64,000 nt of DNA from Ciborinia camelliae (Eukaryota; Ascomycota; Leotiomycetes; Helotiales; Sclerotiniaceae), in the NCBI GenBank assembly GCA_025890175.1, contig JANPYM010000010.1, forward strand, positions 836,427-900,426, in the 5' to 3' direction. A program made the translations under genes and the position numbers. Below the pieces are notes generated by a model, which was not told where the DNA came from, did not search any database, and saw nothing but the letters and a program-made list of their open reading frames with translations. Below, piece after piece: positions 10,039 to 21,092 of this stretch (positions are counted from its first letter, which is position 1; each line of letters begins with the position of its first letter).

Positions 10039-13000
10039 AATGGCTTATAGCAGGAAGTCTCTCAGGAAAGTGGGAATCTCAAAGTCGGATAATGGGCAAG
10101 CACAATTCAAACTCTCAAACAATAGATATTGAATGAGGCACAATCACTTAGATTGGAATATTGTAGAGTGAATACTCAAGTAGACAGGAAATGAATTTGG
10201 GATGATAGAGTCTGGTGCCTTGAGACCTAGGCTGTTGATTAGGTATGTCAATGACAAGATAAATACCCTCGAGGGGTAATTTGGATGGGGATTGTCTCTT
10301 TTGGTTGGTCCTATGGAATGATTTGAACTGTATCATCCATTGACATTGATCAATGAATTGATCAGAGTGCCAGACTCTCTTGATGGATTTTTATATTAAA
10401 AATTATGATTGTAGTAAGAACATGAAAATAATTAAATAATATTAAACTGGCGAAAGACGGAGAATTTGACAACTGTGATTATTACAATGAATATGAGTAT
10501 GTATGATGTTTTAGAAGGGGGAAGAAAGATCCAAGTCGTGAATGCTGCTGAAAGTGGGATTTGATGTGTATTGCCAGGTAGAGCTGAAGGTTGAAGATAA
10601 GAAAAATATCTATCCCCTCCAAAGAAGATCAATACGATAAATCCAATTTGCTGAAACAAAAAGGAACCCCCAAGAATTAATGCAGGTATTCGGAATGTCG
10701 TGAAGTAAGCAAGAGGAGAAGAGAGATGGATGGAGGGGGTGGAGAGTAGAGGGTGGAGGATGGAGGATGGAGGATGGAGGATGGAGGACGGAGGGGAAGG
10801 GAAGGGGAAGGGAAGAGGAAGAAGGGAAGAGAGACAAAAAGTTTAAAGGGGATGAAGTAAGAAAAAGGTTGCTTAATGCTTGTCCTTGGCATTTTCTTGG
10901 GGGAGCTTGGTTTGCTACTTGATCAATTACTCTTGCAGCCGGTGCTTGACATCCTACCTTGTACATGTACCTACATGGATAGGAGCTTTGATTGGATTTA
11001 ATCTGGTGGGGTCTATTTTTGGAAAGAAATCAATTGGCTCAAGTCTCAAAAGGGATAGCGTATTATTTATGATTTATTTGCATGACGATCATTGATTGAT
11101 ATTGATATTGATATTGATATTGATATTTATACTTATTTATATTTATATTTATATGGTCAAGATTTAAATATCTATCTAGGTATCGGCTATTATAGGTAAA
11201 TAGATCATCCCATCTTTTTGATATCATTATCATTGGGAGTTTACTCCTCACTCTTCACCCCTCATCTCACCTCACCTCCTGAGCTTCAACTTCAGCTCCG
11301 AAGGATCCGATTGTTTGATATCGATATTAAATATTCCGGATTCCGTATTCCGGATTCCGAACTTCTAGAAAATCATTGGCGGCTTTTGCGTCTACGTACA
11401 ACCTATACCCGACATGATTGGAGCTACCCGACTGTACTGGGTACGTACATTTAAGCCAGAACTATCTACGAGTATACCAAGTAGTCATCGCCATGAAAAA
11501 ATATGAAATGGGATACAACTTTACAAATTACAAATTACAACCCCCTTCTGGATACCCTATTGATAGAAACCTACATACATAAAGTTATTAAATCTAGCTA
11601 GTCCAGTAACAAACCAATCACTCATCATTTCACTCCAGAAGATCGAATTTCCCAAATTGCGATCAAATGCTTTGCCATCTCCACCATACATGCAGATTTC
11701 TACTACGTAAACGAAAGGAACGAATTTCGAAAGCCCAAAAAAAAAGCCATATGGATAAAATGTCCGAAATGGAAAGCCACTTCCAAGGGATTTCTGAGAC
11801 CGCGATATTGATTAAAAATATTAAAAAATGGATTTAAAAAATATAAGCTTGGAGTGGATAATTGGCGATTTTCCTTCTTGGCCCTGGGATGTTCACTCTC
11901 TGAAATATACCTGGACTCTTCTCGTCTCTCATCTCTCATCTCTCATCATCAGACTATAGAGTTCGGTGAGGGAAAGATAGAATAAAATTCATGCTCTCAA
12001 TATTCATTTTTTTTTCTTGGTTTCGCTTCCATTTTACTCTTACCTATTACCTACAAATACCTACACCTCCAGCAATCATCAATACCCATCAATATCAAAT
12101 CAAAATCAAAATCAAAATCAAAACACCAAGTTTAAATAATAAATAATAAATTGCCCTCAACTCTCGAGTCGAGACCCGCCGAATAATAAAGACTGTGAGA
12201 CATCCATTTATCCATTTATCGCCACCCATCCATATCTAGGCACGGTATCCATCCATGGATGTCCATGTTACACCCGCGGAGCGACCTAATAAATATTTCC
12301 CAGTGGTTCATTCAGATTGGTGCAGATGCAGATGCAGATGCAGGTGAACCGTGAATCCCCCAGAAAATTTTCAATGCAGGGATTTATAAGAAGGTTATAA
12401 GTTATACTAGGTAGGTAGGTAGGTACTTATTAACTGAGTTGGAAGCATGGACTAGATAGATAGGTAGGTTCTTGAGAATATAATAATAGTCGGCGTGGGC
12501 TCCTACCTACGTCCCTTCGGTAATGCCTGAAACGAAGTGGAAGGGTTCCAGCGCAGGAGCAAAAACGACCCCTTCACTTTACTGCGATTGGATCACGTGA
12601 TCTGGCACATGACCGACACGTGGTGCGGCACACAAAAATTGCATTTTAATTTCATTAGCTTCCCGTATCGCAACCGATCCAATCGGTTCAATCTACTTCG
12701 GGCTCAGTGGGCATTGCCCACCCGATATACTATGCTACAGATTGTACCTATATAAGCCCGCTGGCGCATCACGTGATTATCCCAACAGAGACTATCGACT
12801 GGGTGTTAGGAGGCGGAAGCTCTCCGCCATCGAGTTATTTTACGTTCCATCCTCGGGCGAGGGGGGCCATCAACAACCGCTGGAAACGATGACGAGATAT
12901 CGCCGTCCACTGTTCAGGCTTGAATCCGGGCCGTAAAGATCTCCACCCACCGGTAGTCCAGGTGGTGGGCCTTGGGAAAGGACAGCCATTGCATTACAGG

Positions 13001-13389
13001 TTCCCGACGGACTCAAGATTCGGACCGGAACTGGTTGCGATAACTCTTGTCGGACTGTAATACCCCTTCCGAGGGCCGCAATACAAAGTCACACTAGACT
13101 TCTTTAATTACATCAACCCCGTCATGTAAGTCCTGAAAAGGCCCTGAGATGCCGTTTCGTAATCTTTGGAGCCTACTTCGTCGAGGGGGCAGCGAAAGTT
13201 CTTGAAGTATCGTATATCGAAGTTAGAGAATGCTTATTCAGAAAAGTGATGGGTAGCGCAACTATTTAAGTCAGGTCACTTTTATATTGATTGATTACTG
13301 TTGAAATGCTTCCGAAGTCTTGCTTTTTGCTTTTGAATGTTAGTAGTTATTTTAGAAACGTACCATTCACTGCTGCTAAGGCTTGAATA
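10039..13389. other. Long intergenic region, no supported gene
   Basis: Only short frames without recognisable domains are present. It holds a purine-rich GGATGGAGGATGGAGG array (about 10720-10815), a GATATTGATATT array (11096-11125), TAGGTAGGTAGG (12410-12424) and several CACGTG sites (about 12594, 12618 and 12771). The stretch 12500-13140 is more GC-rich than its surroundings and might be a decayed gene or a promoter, but I cannot identify it. Confidence 0.5.
10720..10815. repeat. GGATGGA purine-rich array
   Basis: Tandem GGATGGAGGATGGAGG and GGGAAGGGGAAGGG words with an almost pure purine plus strand. Confidence 0.75.
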
Positions 13390-14780
13390 TTAGAATAGAA
13401 TATTCTTACCAATGCTGAAAGGGATATGTGCCTTCGAATTGAGCACCATCTCGGGGTTTGTAGTCCAGCGTTCTGGAATGAATTGGGTGCCTTTTTCAAA
13501 GCAATCCTTGCCTGTATAGATGAAGCTCGTTAGTATAGTACATTGGGACGAGCCTGTTTTAGTAGAATAACATACGTTTGGCAATAGTGTAATGAGGTGC
13601 AATAACCGTGATATGTGGAGGAATGTACACATCACCAATTGTGACTTCATTTTCTGTTGTTTTCCATGAAAACGGATTTGAGATCCGGGACTCCGGACGG
13701 AGCTCCCTGCGAAAGCCTTTCTTCCATCTGCGCTTCGCACCATTCGACCGACTCGTACCAATATTTTACCCATAAAATCCGTGGTAGTAACTTCACGCCA
13801 ATGTGTAGTAGCCAAGGAGTTGCAGCGAGTGGACCCAGCAGTTTCCGGGAGCTCCGAGTTTTAATAATGGTCTCGTGCCATTTTTGACTCTCAAGCATCT
13901 CGAATGACTTACTGAATTTAAAATCATCCATGATATCAAATGTGAACCATAGGAAAAGTTCAGCGGCATCCACAACGGCTTTTGTCACTAGCTGTCTGTA
14001 AAGCTCATTGATCCACTTGAGTGCTTTTTCTTCATGGTATTCAATAGCTGCGGGGAGAATAGTATTAGAGACGCCCAATTGACGAGGAGTTGGAAGAAAA
14101 AACCTGAGGGTGAAGATCCATATTGCCAATCCTTCCGTCACTTTGCATGGATTGCTTTGTTCCGAGCAGCTAAAAGGGCTTGTTCAGGCCATAAGAGATC
14201 ATAGAACTCGGACTTGATACATTCAGACTGACGCCCACCAACTGCTTCATGAACTTCGGGTAAAATACCGTGACTTTGGCTGGACCTGGCAATTTATCAG
14301 TCAAGTGGTTTGGGCAAAATACTCTGCTTGTCTTGAGTCGGACTTGCCTGTTCTAACCACGTCACCATGACCATGATTTTGGTATAGCCTGTTCAGATAG
14401 AAATGATTGGTTGAATGTCTATTCTTCCATATTTGAACAATATTGGTGTATCGTGCCCACCATGGGCCTGGAAATTTAGCGTTGTTGAGGTGATGGAAGA
14501 AGCCAGGGTTGGTCAGGATGCTTGCTATTAAGCCGAGAACATGGCAGAAGGTTGCCACGACAAGACCAGAAGTTACCTAACTTCCAAGGTTCTTTCTGCT
14601 AATAACATATGACTTATAAAAGAATGGTTCAGAAATTAAAACACAGCCAAAGATATTTGCATAAGAACACAAGATGTTAGGTGCTTGATTATACCACTCG
14701 CCATGAATGAAAATTCCATGGTGAATAGCAACACCTGAAAGAGCCCCACTCAAAGAAAATAACAGATTGACGTATTCCAT
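13390..14780 (-). pseudogene. Cytochrome P450 pseudogene (internal deletion, frameshift, stop)
   Basis: Remains of a microsomal P450 in order on the minus strand. The N-terminal membrane part starts at 14780 (GVAIHHGIFIHGEW). The proline-rich hinge is FPGPWWARYTNIVQIW, followed by YQNHGHGDVVRTG. After what looks like a GC-AG intron (donor GCAAGT, about 14278-14339) comes GPAKVTVFYPKFMKQL. The gene then shifts frame to read YDLLWPEQALLAARNK and meets an in-frame TGA near 14145. The next block (EYHEEKALKWINELY ... MEERLSQGAPSGVPDL) jumps directly to IGDVYIPPHITVIAPHY. The I-helix and the K-helix ExxR are therefore deleted. The last recognisable motif is FIPERW ... IPFSIG, just before the heme loop, and no Cys ligand follows. 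It cannot make an active enzyme. It resembles the multi-span-anchored fungal P450s of secondary metabolism. Confidence 0.88.
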
Positions 14781-15690
14781 GATTGTTGATATCTATCAAC
14801 TTGAAAAATGCGAAAATTAGGTGTTTGTGAATTGAGTGGGTTATCACGAATCTTGTAATTCAGCGTCGGGCTCTAAGAACAGAGCAATAACTAGTAGTTC
14901 GCCAGTCAAAAGATCCGGTGCTCTGCAACTCATTGGTTGAGGCAAAAGAAGATGATGCAGTGAGATCAATAATCTTGAGGAGACCCAAACCCAAGCCAGG
15001 GGGCTATGAGAGGCTGTAATGTATGCCGAAAGGGCTTTATCGACTGACACCTCTTGAATAAACGTCATAACGGGTGTATCATTGTGGGAATTCCCACCAA
15101 AAGTTGAATATTTATAGTAAACGCTAACATGCTGCATGTAATAAACGCCATGGCGTAGTCTTCTAGAATCCTTGGCAGAACCATACTGTCGGGTCGCTTT
15201 GGCTGTTTTCAGTGAGACCTTTTGCAAAACTGATGTCCGCGTTGCGTTACTCTGCATAGAGTAGTCGTACGATTAGTACCCTAACCCTAGTATCCTAGTA
15301 GTGAATAGAAATTGCAATGCACTACGCCGTACAGCAAACCGGTATCCAAGTACAATCTGCCCTCCGTAACCAAAAGTTTGTTTGAAAGATCATCTAACCC
15401 TTGGTGAGAATGAGGGGTAAGTAACATGAAAGCCATACAGGCGGGGGGCGCCTTCTCTAAGCACAGACTTTCATGTGGCGTGACTCTTTACATTTCAACA
15501 TAAGGGTCCCGTCATTATTTTAAACGTCGTCATCTGCGTATAGATACTGTAAGACACATAAGACACATGAAACGGTGTAAATAATATCCGACAATAATTA
15601 CACCACTTTTTTACCCAGAAATTCATCAACCTTTGACTTTCATTGTCTGAACCCTTCATTGAATCCAATCATTTTCTCTTAGGTATCAAA
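14781..15690. other. Intergenic between P450 and MFS relics
   Basis: One 137-residue minus-strand frame (14844-15257) has no recognisable domain and is not called. This would be a shared divergent promoter region for the two broken genes on either side. Confidence 0.5.
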
Positions 15691-17671
15691 ATGTCTGTAA
15701 AAAATCAGCTGGAGCTGACACGGTAGAGCCGTCAGCTTCCACTGAAGCTGACATACAGCCTGCCCAAGTCTAAAGTGAACCGCAGACGAAATATGCGTAC
15801 GATCGAGATTACAGATTCTGGTCAATCATTGTTGCTCTTTGCACTATGCAGATCTTGTGTTCGCTAGAGAATACCGTCGTTGTCACCTCTCTACCTACTA
15901 TTGTCAAGCAGTTAGGTCTAGGAAACAGCTACATCTGGGTCACCAACATATTTTTCCTGGCAACGTAAGTTTTGCACTTTGTCGAGCTTCAAATTCTGCT
16001 GCTGAACAAGACCTAGTTCCGTTGTGCAGCCGCTCACTGGCCAGCTTCCTGGCCTCTTTGGTCGTCGGCATGTCGCGCTTTTCTTCGTCGCCTTGTATAC
16101 GCTCGGCAGCGGGGTATGTGGTGGCGCAAATGGGCCGGCCATGCTAATCGCCGGCCGTGCTGTGCAAGGCGCTGGGAGCGGTGGCATGACCGCAATTATG
16201 GGCATAGTCATCTCTGACCTCGTTCCTCTCCGTCAGAGGAGTAACTACCAGGCTATTCTAGCCGTGACGTACGCATTTGGCATGGCTATTGGCCCCGTCG
16301 TGGGTGGCGCCATTGTTCAGAATACTACTTGGAGATGGGTTCGTGACTTGTTACAACCCTAATTCATATTAAAGCTGCAGTTTACTAACCAAATTATTAA
16401 TCCTTCGGTGTTTTTTATCAACCTCCCTGTCTGTGGTGTTTCCTTCTCCCTTTTATGGCTATTTTTGCGTGTCAAGTGGGATAAGGAAACCAATGTATGG
16501 GAAAAGCTTAAACGGATTGATGTTGCAGGCAACAGCCTCCTGATGGCATCCACGGTGTCAGTGCATGTTGCGCTGACTTGGGCTGGCTATTTGTACTCAT
16601 GGTCGTCTTATCGTGTTATTATCCCGCTCATCATCGGCCTCGCCGGCCTTATGGGCTTCTTTTTTCTTGAAAGCTCCCCATAGATACCAGAACCTGTAAT
16701 GTATAGCTCCCATAATTTTCTGTTTCCAATATTATGTTTCTATTCGTTTTCTCGGTTCTGGATTTATCAATATTTATGAGATTTGCTACACCCAATACAA
16801 AGCAGAAACATTTTATATTCTTGTCAGCTCCTTGAACTATTCCTTACAAACTGCAATGCTAACTTTGAACGTCGGCAGGCCACTTCGTCTATTCGCAAAT
16901 CGTACTTCTGTGATAGTCTATGTGAATACCTTTGTTATTTCAATGCTAAACTACTGGATTTTCTTCTTCTTGCCTCTCTATTTTCAAGCTGTCCGGTTAT
17001 CAACCCCTACTCGCTCGGGCGTACAAATCCTTCCTATTACTCTAATCGCCATCCCTGGAGTCGCAGTTGGAGCGGTTGCCTTATCCAAATGGGGCAAATA
17101 TAAACACTTTCATATTATCGGCTCTGCTCTTCTAGCAGCTGGTATCGGCTCGTTCTCCATACTTAGCAAGAATTCGAGCACAGCAGAATGGATCTGCCTT
17201 CAAATCATCCCGTCTGTCGGCGCCGGTATGGTCTTGGATACCTTTCTTGCAGCGGTCCAAGCGGGCGTGGGAGATGCAGATTCCGCCACAGTCACGGCGA
17301 GCTGGTCCTTTGTGCGCAGCTTCGGAAATATCTGGGGCGTCGCGGTTCCAGAAGCCATCCTCAACATCTACAGCGCTCAGTATGCTGCCGATATTATAGA
17401 CGACCCGATAGCGAGGTCGTCGCTGCAAAATGGCAATGTGTACTCAAGTGCGACGCGAGACTTCATCGAGTCATTTTCCGAACCGACATGGGGTCAGATC
17501 ATTCAGGTTTTCACAAAAGCCCTGATTAAATTCTTCCTTATCGGTATTGTATTTCCGATACTATCATTTATCCTGTCGTTTATGGAGCGGGAGGTGAAGC
17601 TGCGGAAAGTCCTGGAAACCGAGTTCGAACTTGAGGATAAGAAGAAAGAAAAACCTAGCGGAAATCTCTGA
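15691..17671 (+). pseudogene. MFS multidrug-type transporter pseudogene (DHA2-like, 14-TM class)
   Basis: The coding skeleton is nearly complete. An ATG lies at 15691. The transmembrane frame begins around 15798 (YDRDYRFWSIIVAL) and has motif LENTVVVTSLPTIV, then an intron at 15965-16016, then QPLTGQLPGLFGRR, GRAVQGAGSGG and MAIGPVVGGAIVQ. An intron at 16701-16878 restores PEPVMPLRLFANRTS, and the C-terminal half runs to the TGA at 17669-17671. Lesions are a frame change just after the ATG, an in-frame TAA at 15771-15773, a splice acceptor before the VFFINLP exon that reads CG (16406-16407), and an in-frame TAG at 16681-16683. The second half is untouched, so the decay is recent or only the first half is under mutation. 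The substrate is unknown; relatives export toxins and metabolites. Confidence 0.88.
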
Positions 17672-18070
17672 AGGCGTTTTTCTAAAAGGTGTTGAAGGAA
17701 GATCTAATCAATTATTTTATACTCCAATTTATATCTGTCTGGGACTTGGTGCTTGTCAAAAATGGAATATAAGCTAGGCCTATAGGTGGGCTGTCGAATA
17801 AAATGTCTTTCCTATACAGGCTTATATTGAGACCATGGTAATCACTCTTTAAGCTATTAAACAAAGATCAAACTGCACTACACTGCTGACAGTATGCAGA
17901 ATACACTAAAGTACATTTTCATCTACCAACACTTAATAATGCTTGATCAAATTCATAACAAACTTCAATTATTCCAACCTCAACCTCCTCTCATACATCT
18001 CCCTCGTATAACGCACAAAGTTTGAAGAAAACAAGGAAGACCGTTCTATTAGAATTTTTTCTCCCGTTAA
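17672..18070. other. Short intergenic region between convergent relics
   Basis: AT-rich, with nothing recognisable. It lies between the 3' ends of the MFS and UbiA-type relics. Confidence 0.6.
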
Positions 18071-18605
18071 TTATTGCTTAAAAATGGTAAAACATAAAGA
18101 CTGGCATGCCAAAAACAGCAAAACCTCCCACATCAAAGCATCCTGCTTTTGCTCGCGCTGAGTCAAGACTCTTGCTGCTATGAAGACTGCCAGAAGAAAA
18201 TAAAGCGAGGAAGAGATTATGCCCAACTTCCAGAAGCTCACAGAAAACGACCAAAAAGGGATTAAAAGTGCCAATACAACACGACATAAGCGATCTCCCA
18301 AGAAAAGTGGCATTGTCTTTCGCCCCACCTTGCGATCACCGTTTTGGTCTTTTAAGTCTTGAATGTGCATGGTCGTTGGAATAATTGTGCTGATTACTGT
18401 TATCCGGAGTTGAACTTCTGAGCTGATAGTGTTTTCTGAGCCGATTGCAAGTTGTAAGGATGTTCAATTGGCGTGACCGTAAGAAATAGCAATGATAACA
18501 TCTCGAAGAAGTCCATTGCCCCCTTTCAAATCATTATAATAATAGCTGAGGACTTGTACCAATAGTCCCTCGTGCCATATTCCCAGCACGTAATTGTGGT
18601 TGATT
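18071..18605 (-). pseudogene. UbiA-type membrane prenyltransferase / terpene cyclase fragment
   Basis: Minus-strand relic reading, in order, YVLGIWHEGLLVQ, LSYYYNDLKGGNGLLRD, IAISYGHAN, an in-frame TGA (18464-18466), then HIQDLKDQNGDRKVGRKTMP and several hydrophobic segments to a stop at 18071. The DLKDQNGDRKVGR stretch matches the second Asp-rich motif of UbiA-superfamily enzymes, and the order of blocks resembles the fungal membrane-bound terpene cyclase / prenyltransferase group (fumagillin Fma-TC-like). The N-terminal part with the first Asp-rich region is not recognisable: the frame runs into a TAA just upstream of the YVLG block. This may be the former scaffold-forming enzyme of the surrounding cluster; that role is inference. 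Confidence 0.78.
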
Positions 18606-19324
18606 TAATTGAAATACTGGGATCGAGACTCTAAAAGCCCTATAATTCAGTGGTTGAGGCCTATAGTATAGCCTGTAGAGTGGTTCAATACAAAGAAAAT
18701 GAAAAAAAAAGTTTCCAGTCCTCGATTGTGAGAGGGGTATCATCGAAATTTATTTGTTACGTGGGGGGCCTTGGCATTTCACGGCCATTTCAGACGCCCC
18801 CCTTTTCTTTCTAGGTTGGCCGAGACGAGCCGAAGAAAAAAAGTCCTTTGGCCAAGGTCAAGCAAAGTGCAACACTTAAGTCTCGTGCTCTGATCGCTAC
18901 AACTTAGTCACTGGTGTAAATAAGAGTTGATTCTTAAGTCTTCTTCCTTTTTTACTTTAGTATTTTCACTAGAGAATCAAGGAGCATATAACATTCTTTC
19001 AGCTTGTTACAGTTCAAAGCATCAGTTTCCAGTGAAATCTTAGTCAAACGGGATGAATTGCCAAGTCAACTATCTGCACTACTGTCAATATCGCTCAAGT
19101 AGTCCAAGTAGAAGCAGACTTGTGAGTCCGACCGGTGTTTTCTTCTCTCCTCTAAGCACAACTGAACACAGCCTCCAGTCTGGGATATAAAGACCGAAAT
19201 CCTCCATTTCCGTTTTTGAAGGGCTCCAGACGAACAAATTGCCTCTTTCACAAAAACAAGCTAGAAATTTCCAACAGTCCTCGTTACCGCCCCCCTCCCA
19301 AACCTTCGACTATATCTTTCGAAT
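18606..19324. other. Intergenic
   Basis: No supported gene. Upstream of the UbiA fragment a 69-residue frame (18534-18743) partly overlaps the relic in another phase and is not called. Confidence 0.5.
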
Positions 19325-19531
19325 TTAACCGCTGAGGGTACCGCTCTCCTCACGCTGAGCAAAGACTTGGGAAAGGTCGATTCTCTGACCAGAGAGAGTG
19401 CCACTGTCCTCACGGTCGGCGACGGGGCCAGAGAGCTTGATGTACTCATTGCCGCTGGTCTCGGTGGCATTGATGGCAGCCTTCCATGGCTGGGCCTTGG
19501 CAGAGGTTGACTTGGAAGTAGAGCTAGGCAT
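19325..19531 (-). CDS. Small protein (68 aa) with a repeated ESGTLSG-type motif
   Basis: ATG at 19531, TAA at 19325-19327. The 68-residue product is polar, with no signal peptide or membrane segment, and contains the motif REDSGTLSG and then REESGTLSG about 23 residues later. What supports a real gene is the 5' structure: a 95-bp GT-AG intron in the leader at 19556-19650 (donor GTAAGA, branch ACTAAC, acceptor CAG), 24 bp before the ATG, and a TATA-like TATATAATATAG at about 19725-19740. I do not recognise the family. It lies among the relics but shows no lesion itself. Confidence 0.6.
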   Translation of the reverse strand: MPSSTSKSTSAKAQPWKAAINATETSGNEYIKLSGPVADREDSGTLSGQRIDLSQVFAQREESGTLSG

Positions 19532-19555
19532 GGTTGTTCGTTGAGTGATTTGGTT

Positions 19556-19650
19556 CTGAAATGAGTTAGTAATCGGGTTTATATTGGGAGGGAAGTACTT
19601 GGGATTTTTTGGGTAGAGAAGGATGGGGGATTGTCTCGGAATTATCTTAC
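19556..19650 (-). other. Predicted 5'-UTR intron of the 68-aa gene
   Basis: Donor GTAAGATAATTCC at 19650, branch-like ACTAAC close to the 3' end, acceptor TTTCAG ending at 19556. Length 95 bp. Confidence 0.6.
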
Positions 19651-19749
19651 GTTTGGGTTTGGGTTGTTGTATTGTGATGTAGTACTTTGTTTGACTGAAG
19701 AAAAAGTCTATAATCTGGTGGCTTTGTCTATATTATATAGAAAAGTGTA

Positions 19750-20035
19750 TAGGTCCTAAAGTAAGGATAATGAATACTAAAACCAATCATATTCTTATGC
19801 TTATCAGTAAGTTATTCTATTCTACAACCGGAAGGTAAAGTAGAGATAACAATATCTAATTCTGTATGTTTCATCGTTTATACTTAGACATTGTTATCTT
19901 TACTTTACCTTCCGGCTCCAGTTTTGCAAACGGGGTAACAATCTCTAAGCCTGTATGTTTCATCGTTTATATTTAGACATTGTTATCTTTACTTTACCTT
20001 CCGATTCTAGTTTTCCAAGCGGGGTAACTATTAAG
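19750..20035. repeat. Dispersed repeat copy A, with hairpin and 89-bp tandem duplication
   Basis: Shares diverged blocks with 26270-26765: AATACTAAAACCAATCATATTC, TAAGTTATTCTA, ATTGTTATCTTTACT and GGGGTAAC. Inside it, 19828-19859 and 19884-19915 form a 32-bp inverted repeat (30 of 32 paired) with a 24-nt loop. An 89-bp unit beginning TGTATGTTTCATCGTTTATA is directly repeated at 19863 and 19952. It is probably a small non-autonomous transposon relic. Confidence 0.65.
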
Positions 20036-20612
20036 AATTCTGCAGCAGACTTGTCGAAAAACAAATGCCTGAAAATGCCTGGTGTTGGATTAGATCTGTT
20101 TTATATCATTTCACTTATATTTTAGTAGCCTGTATTGATCAGACTCGGCAAAGATTAGGGGTACTCTAGACATATCATCATCGTTGGCTTCTCTGGTCCG
20201 TACTAATTTTATCCCCTTCGATCGGAATTCGTTGTTTCCTGTGTAGAAAATCTGGCGTTTTCTGTATCGATGGTGTTCTGGATCCAGTCGTATACCAACT
20301 CGGATTCCTAAGACGTCCATGTTACATCGTTCTCCACTGATCGGGGCAGTCTTCTGTGATAATCTGGGCCATGAATCGTCAAATGACTCAGATCAGTGTG
20401 TGATTAGCGGCGGGGATACATCCGGTGATGGTTGGCTTAATCGGATGGCTTCGGGATGTCTCGACAGTTGCGTGATTGGTAAAGGGACGATGAGCCGTAT
20501 CTACACCATCTTCTTCCCTGGCCACGTTGCAGTGAAGTGTTTTCGATTTAGCATGCTCATCTCTCGTCGTTCAGGATTGATGAAATAAACGGGGACAAGC
20601 TCGCGCTATCTG
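20036..20612. other. Intergenic, possible decayed sequence
   Basis: Two opposing 69- and 89-residue frames have no recognisable domain. Nothing is called. Confidence 0.5.
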
Positions 20613-21092
20613 TCTTATCTCACTTAGCTGGGTGCCATTTTAGGGGGCTGGATGTTTGAGGTGAGTGGGATTGTATTATTGAGAGATAAGAATAACTACT
20701 AGGTACATCTAGTCAGGTAGTATATGGCTAAATGCATTCCGAGCCATAATCCGCTCTGGATTGCAGTGAGCTTTTTGACCCAAACCCTAATAGGCCTAGT
20801 TATCCCGCTTAAAATAGGCGGGGTTGACGCAGTCTGCTTAATGGAGGCGGGGTTGACGCAATCTGGTTAAACAAAATATATGATTGGAAGAATCAGCAAA
20901 GTGGGTAATTTTGCTACTCATTTTGGAGTTTTTATTCCCGATATTCCCGATATTCCCGTTTTGGTGAGAACAACTAGGTCTAATACAATCTTAATCTTTC
21001 GAGGGTTCTCCTCACGAGGGCCATCAAAGGTCCCTCGTCTACTAGAATGGGCCTAATAGGGTTTGAGGCAAAATTTCAGTTAAGTGAGATAA
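20613..21092. mobile_element. MITE-like element with CTTATCTCACTTA terminal inverted repeats
   Basis: The left end CTTATCTCACTTAGCTG (20613-20629) is matched in inverse orientation by the right end CAGTTAAGTGAGATAAG (21076-21092), 16 of 17 bases. The 480-bp interior has no coding capacity but contains a duplicated GGCGGGGTTGACGCA block and GATATTCCC repeats. No clear target-site duplication is seen, so the class is unknown. Confidence 0.6.
20812..20873. repeat. Tandem duplication GGCGGGGTTGACGCA
   Basis: Two adjacent copies of a unit of about 33 bp (AGGCGGGGTTGACGCAGTCTG and AGGCGGGGTTGACGCAATCTG), inside the TIR element. Confidence 0.75.

Noticed and set aside
14844..15257. 137-codon minus-strand frame
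   Set aside because: No recognisable domain, odd composition, no splice or promoter support.
18421..18480. TGA in the UbiA relic taken as a RIP mutation
   Set aside because: The change from TGG to TGA would need C-to-T at a CpC and not at CpA, so RIP is not specifically supported there.
20111..20588. Opposing frames of 69 and 89 codons that could be joined into a minus-strand protein
   Set aside because: The joined reading has internal stops and no family I recognise. It may be decayed sequence but could not be supported.
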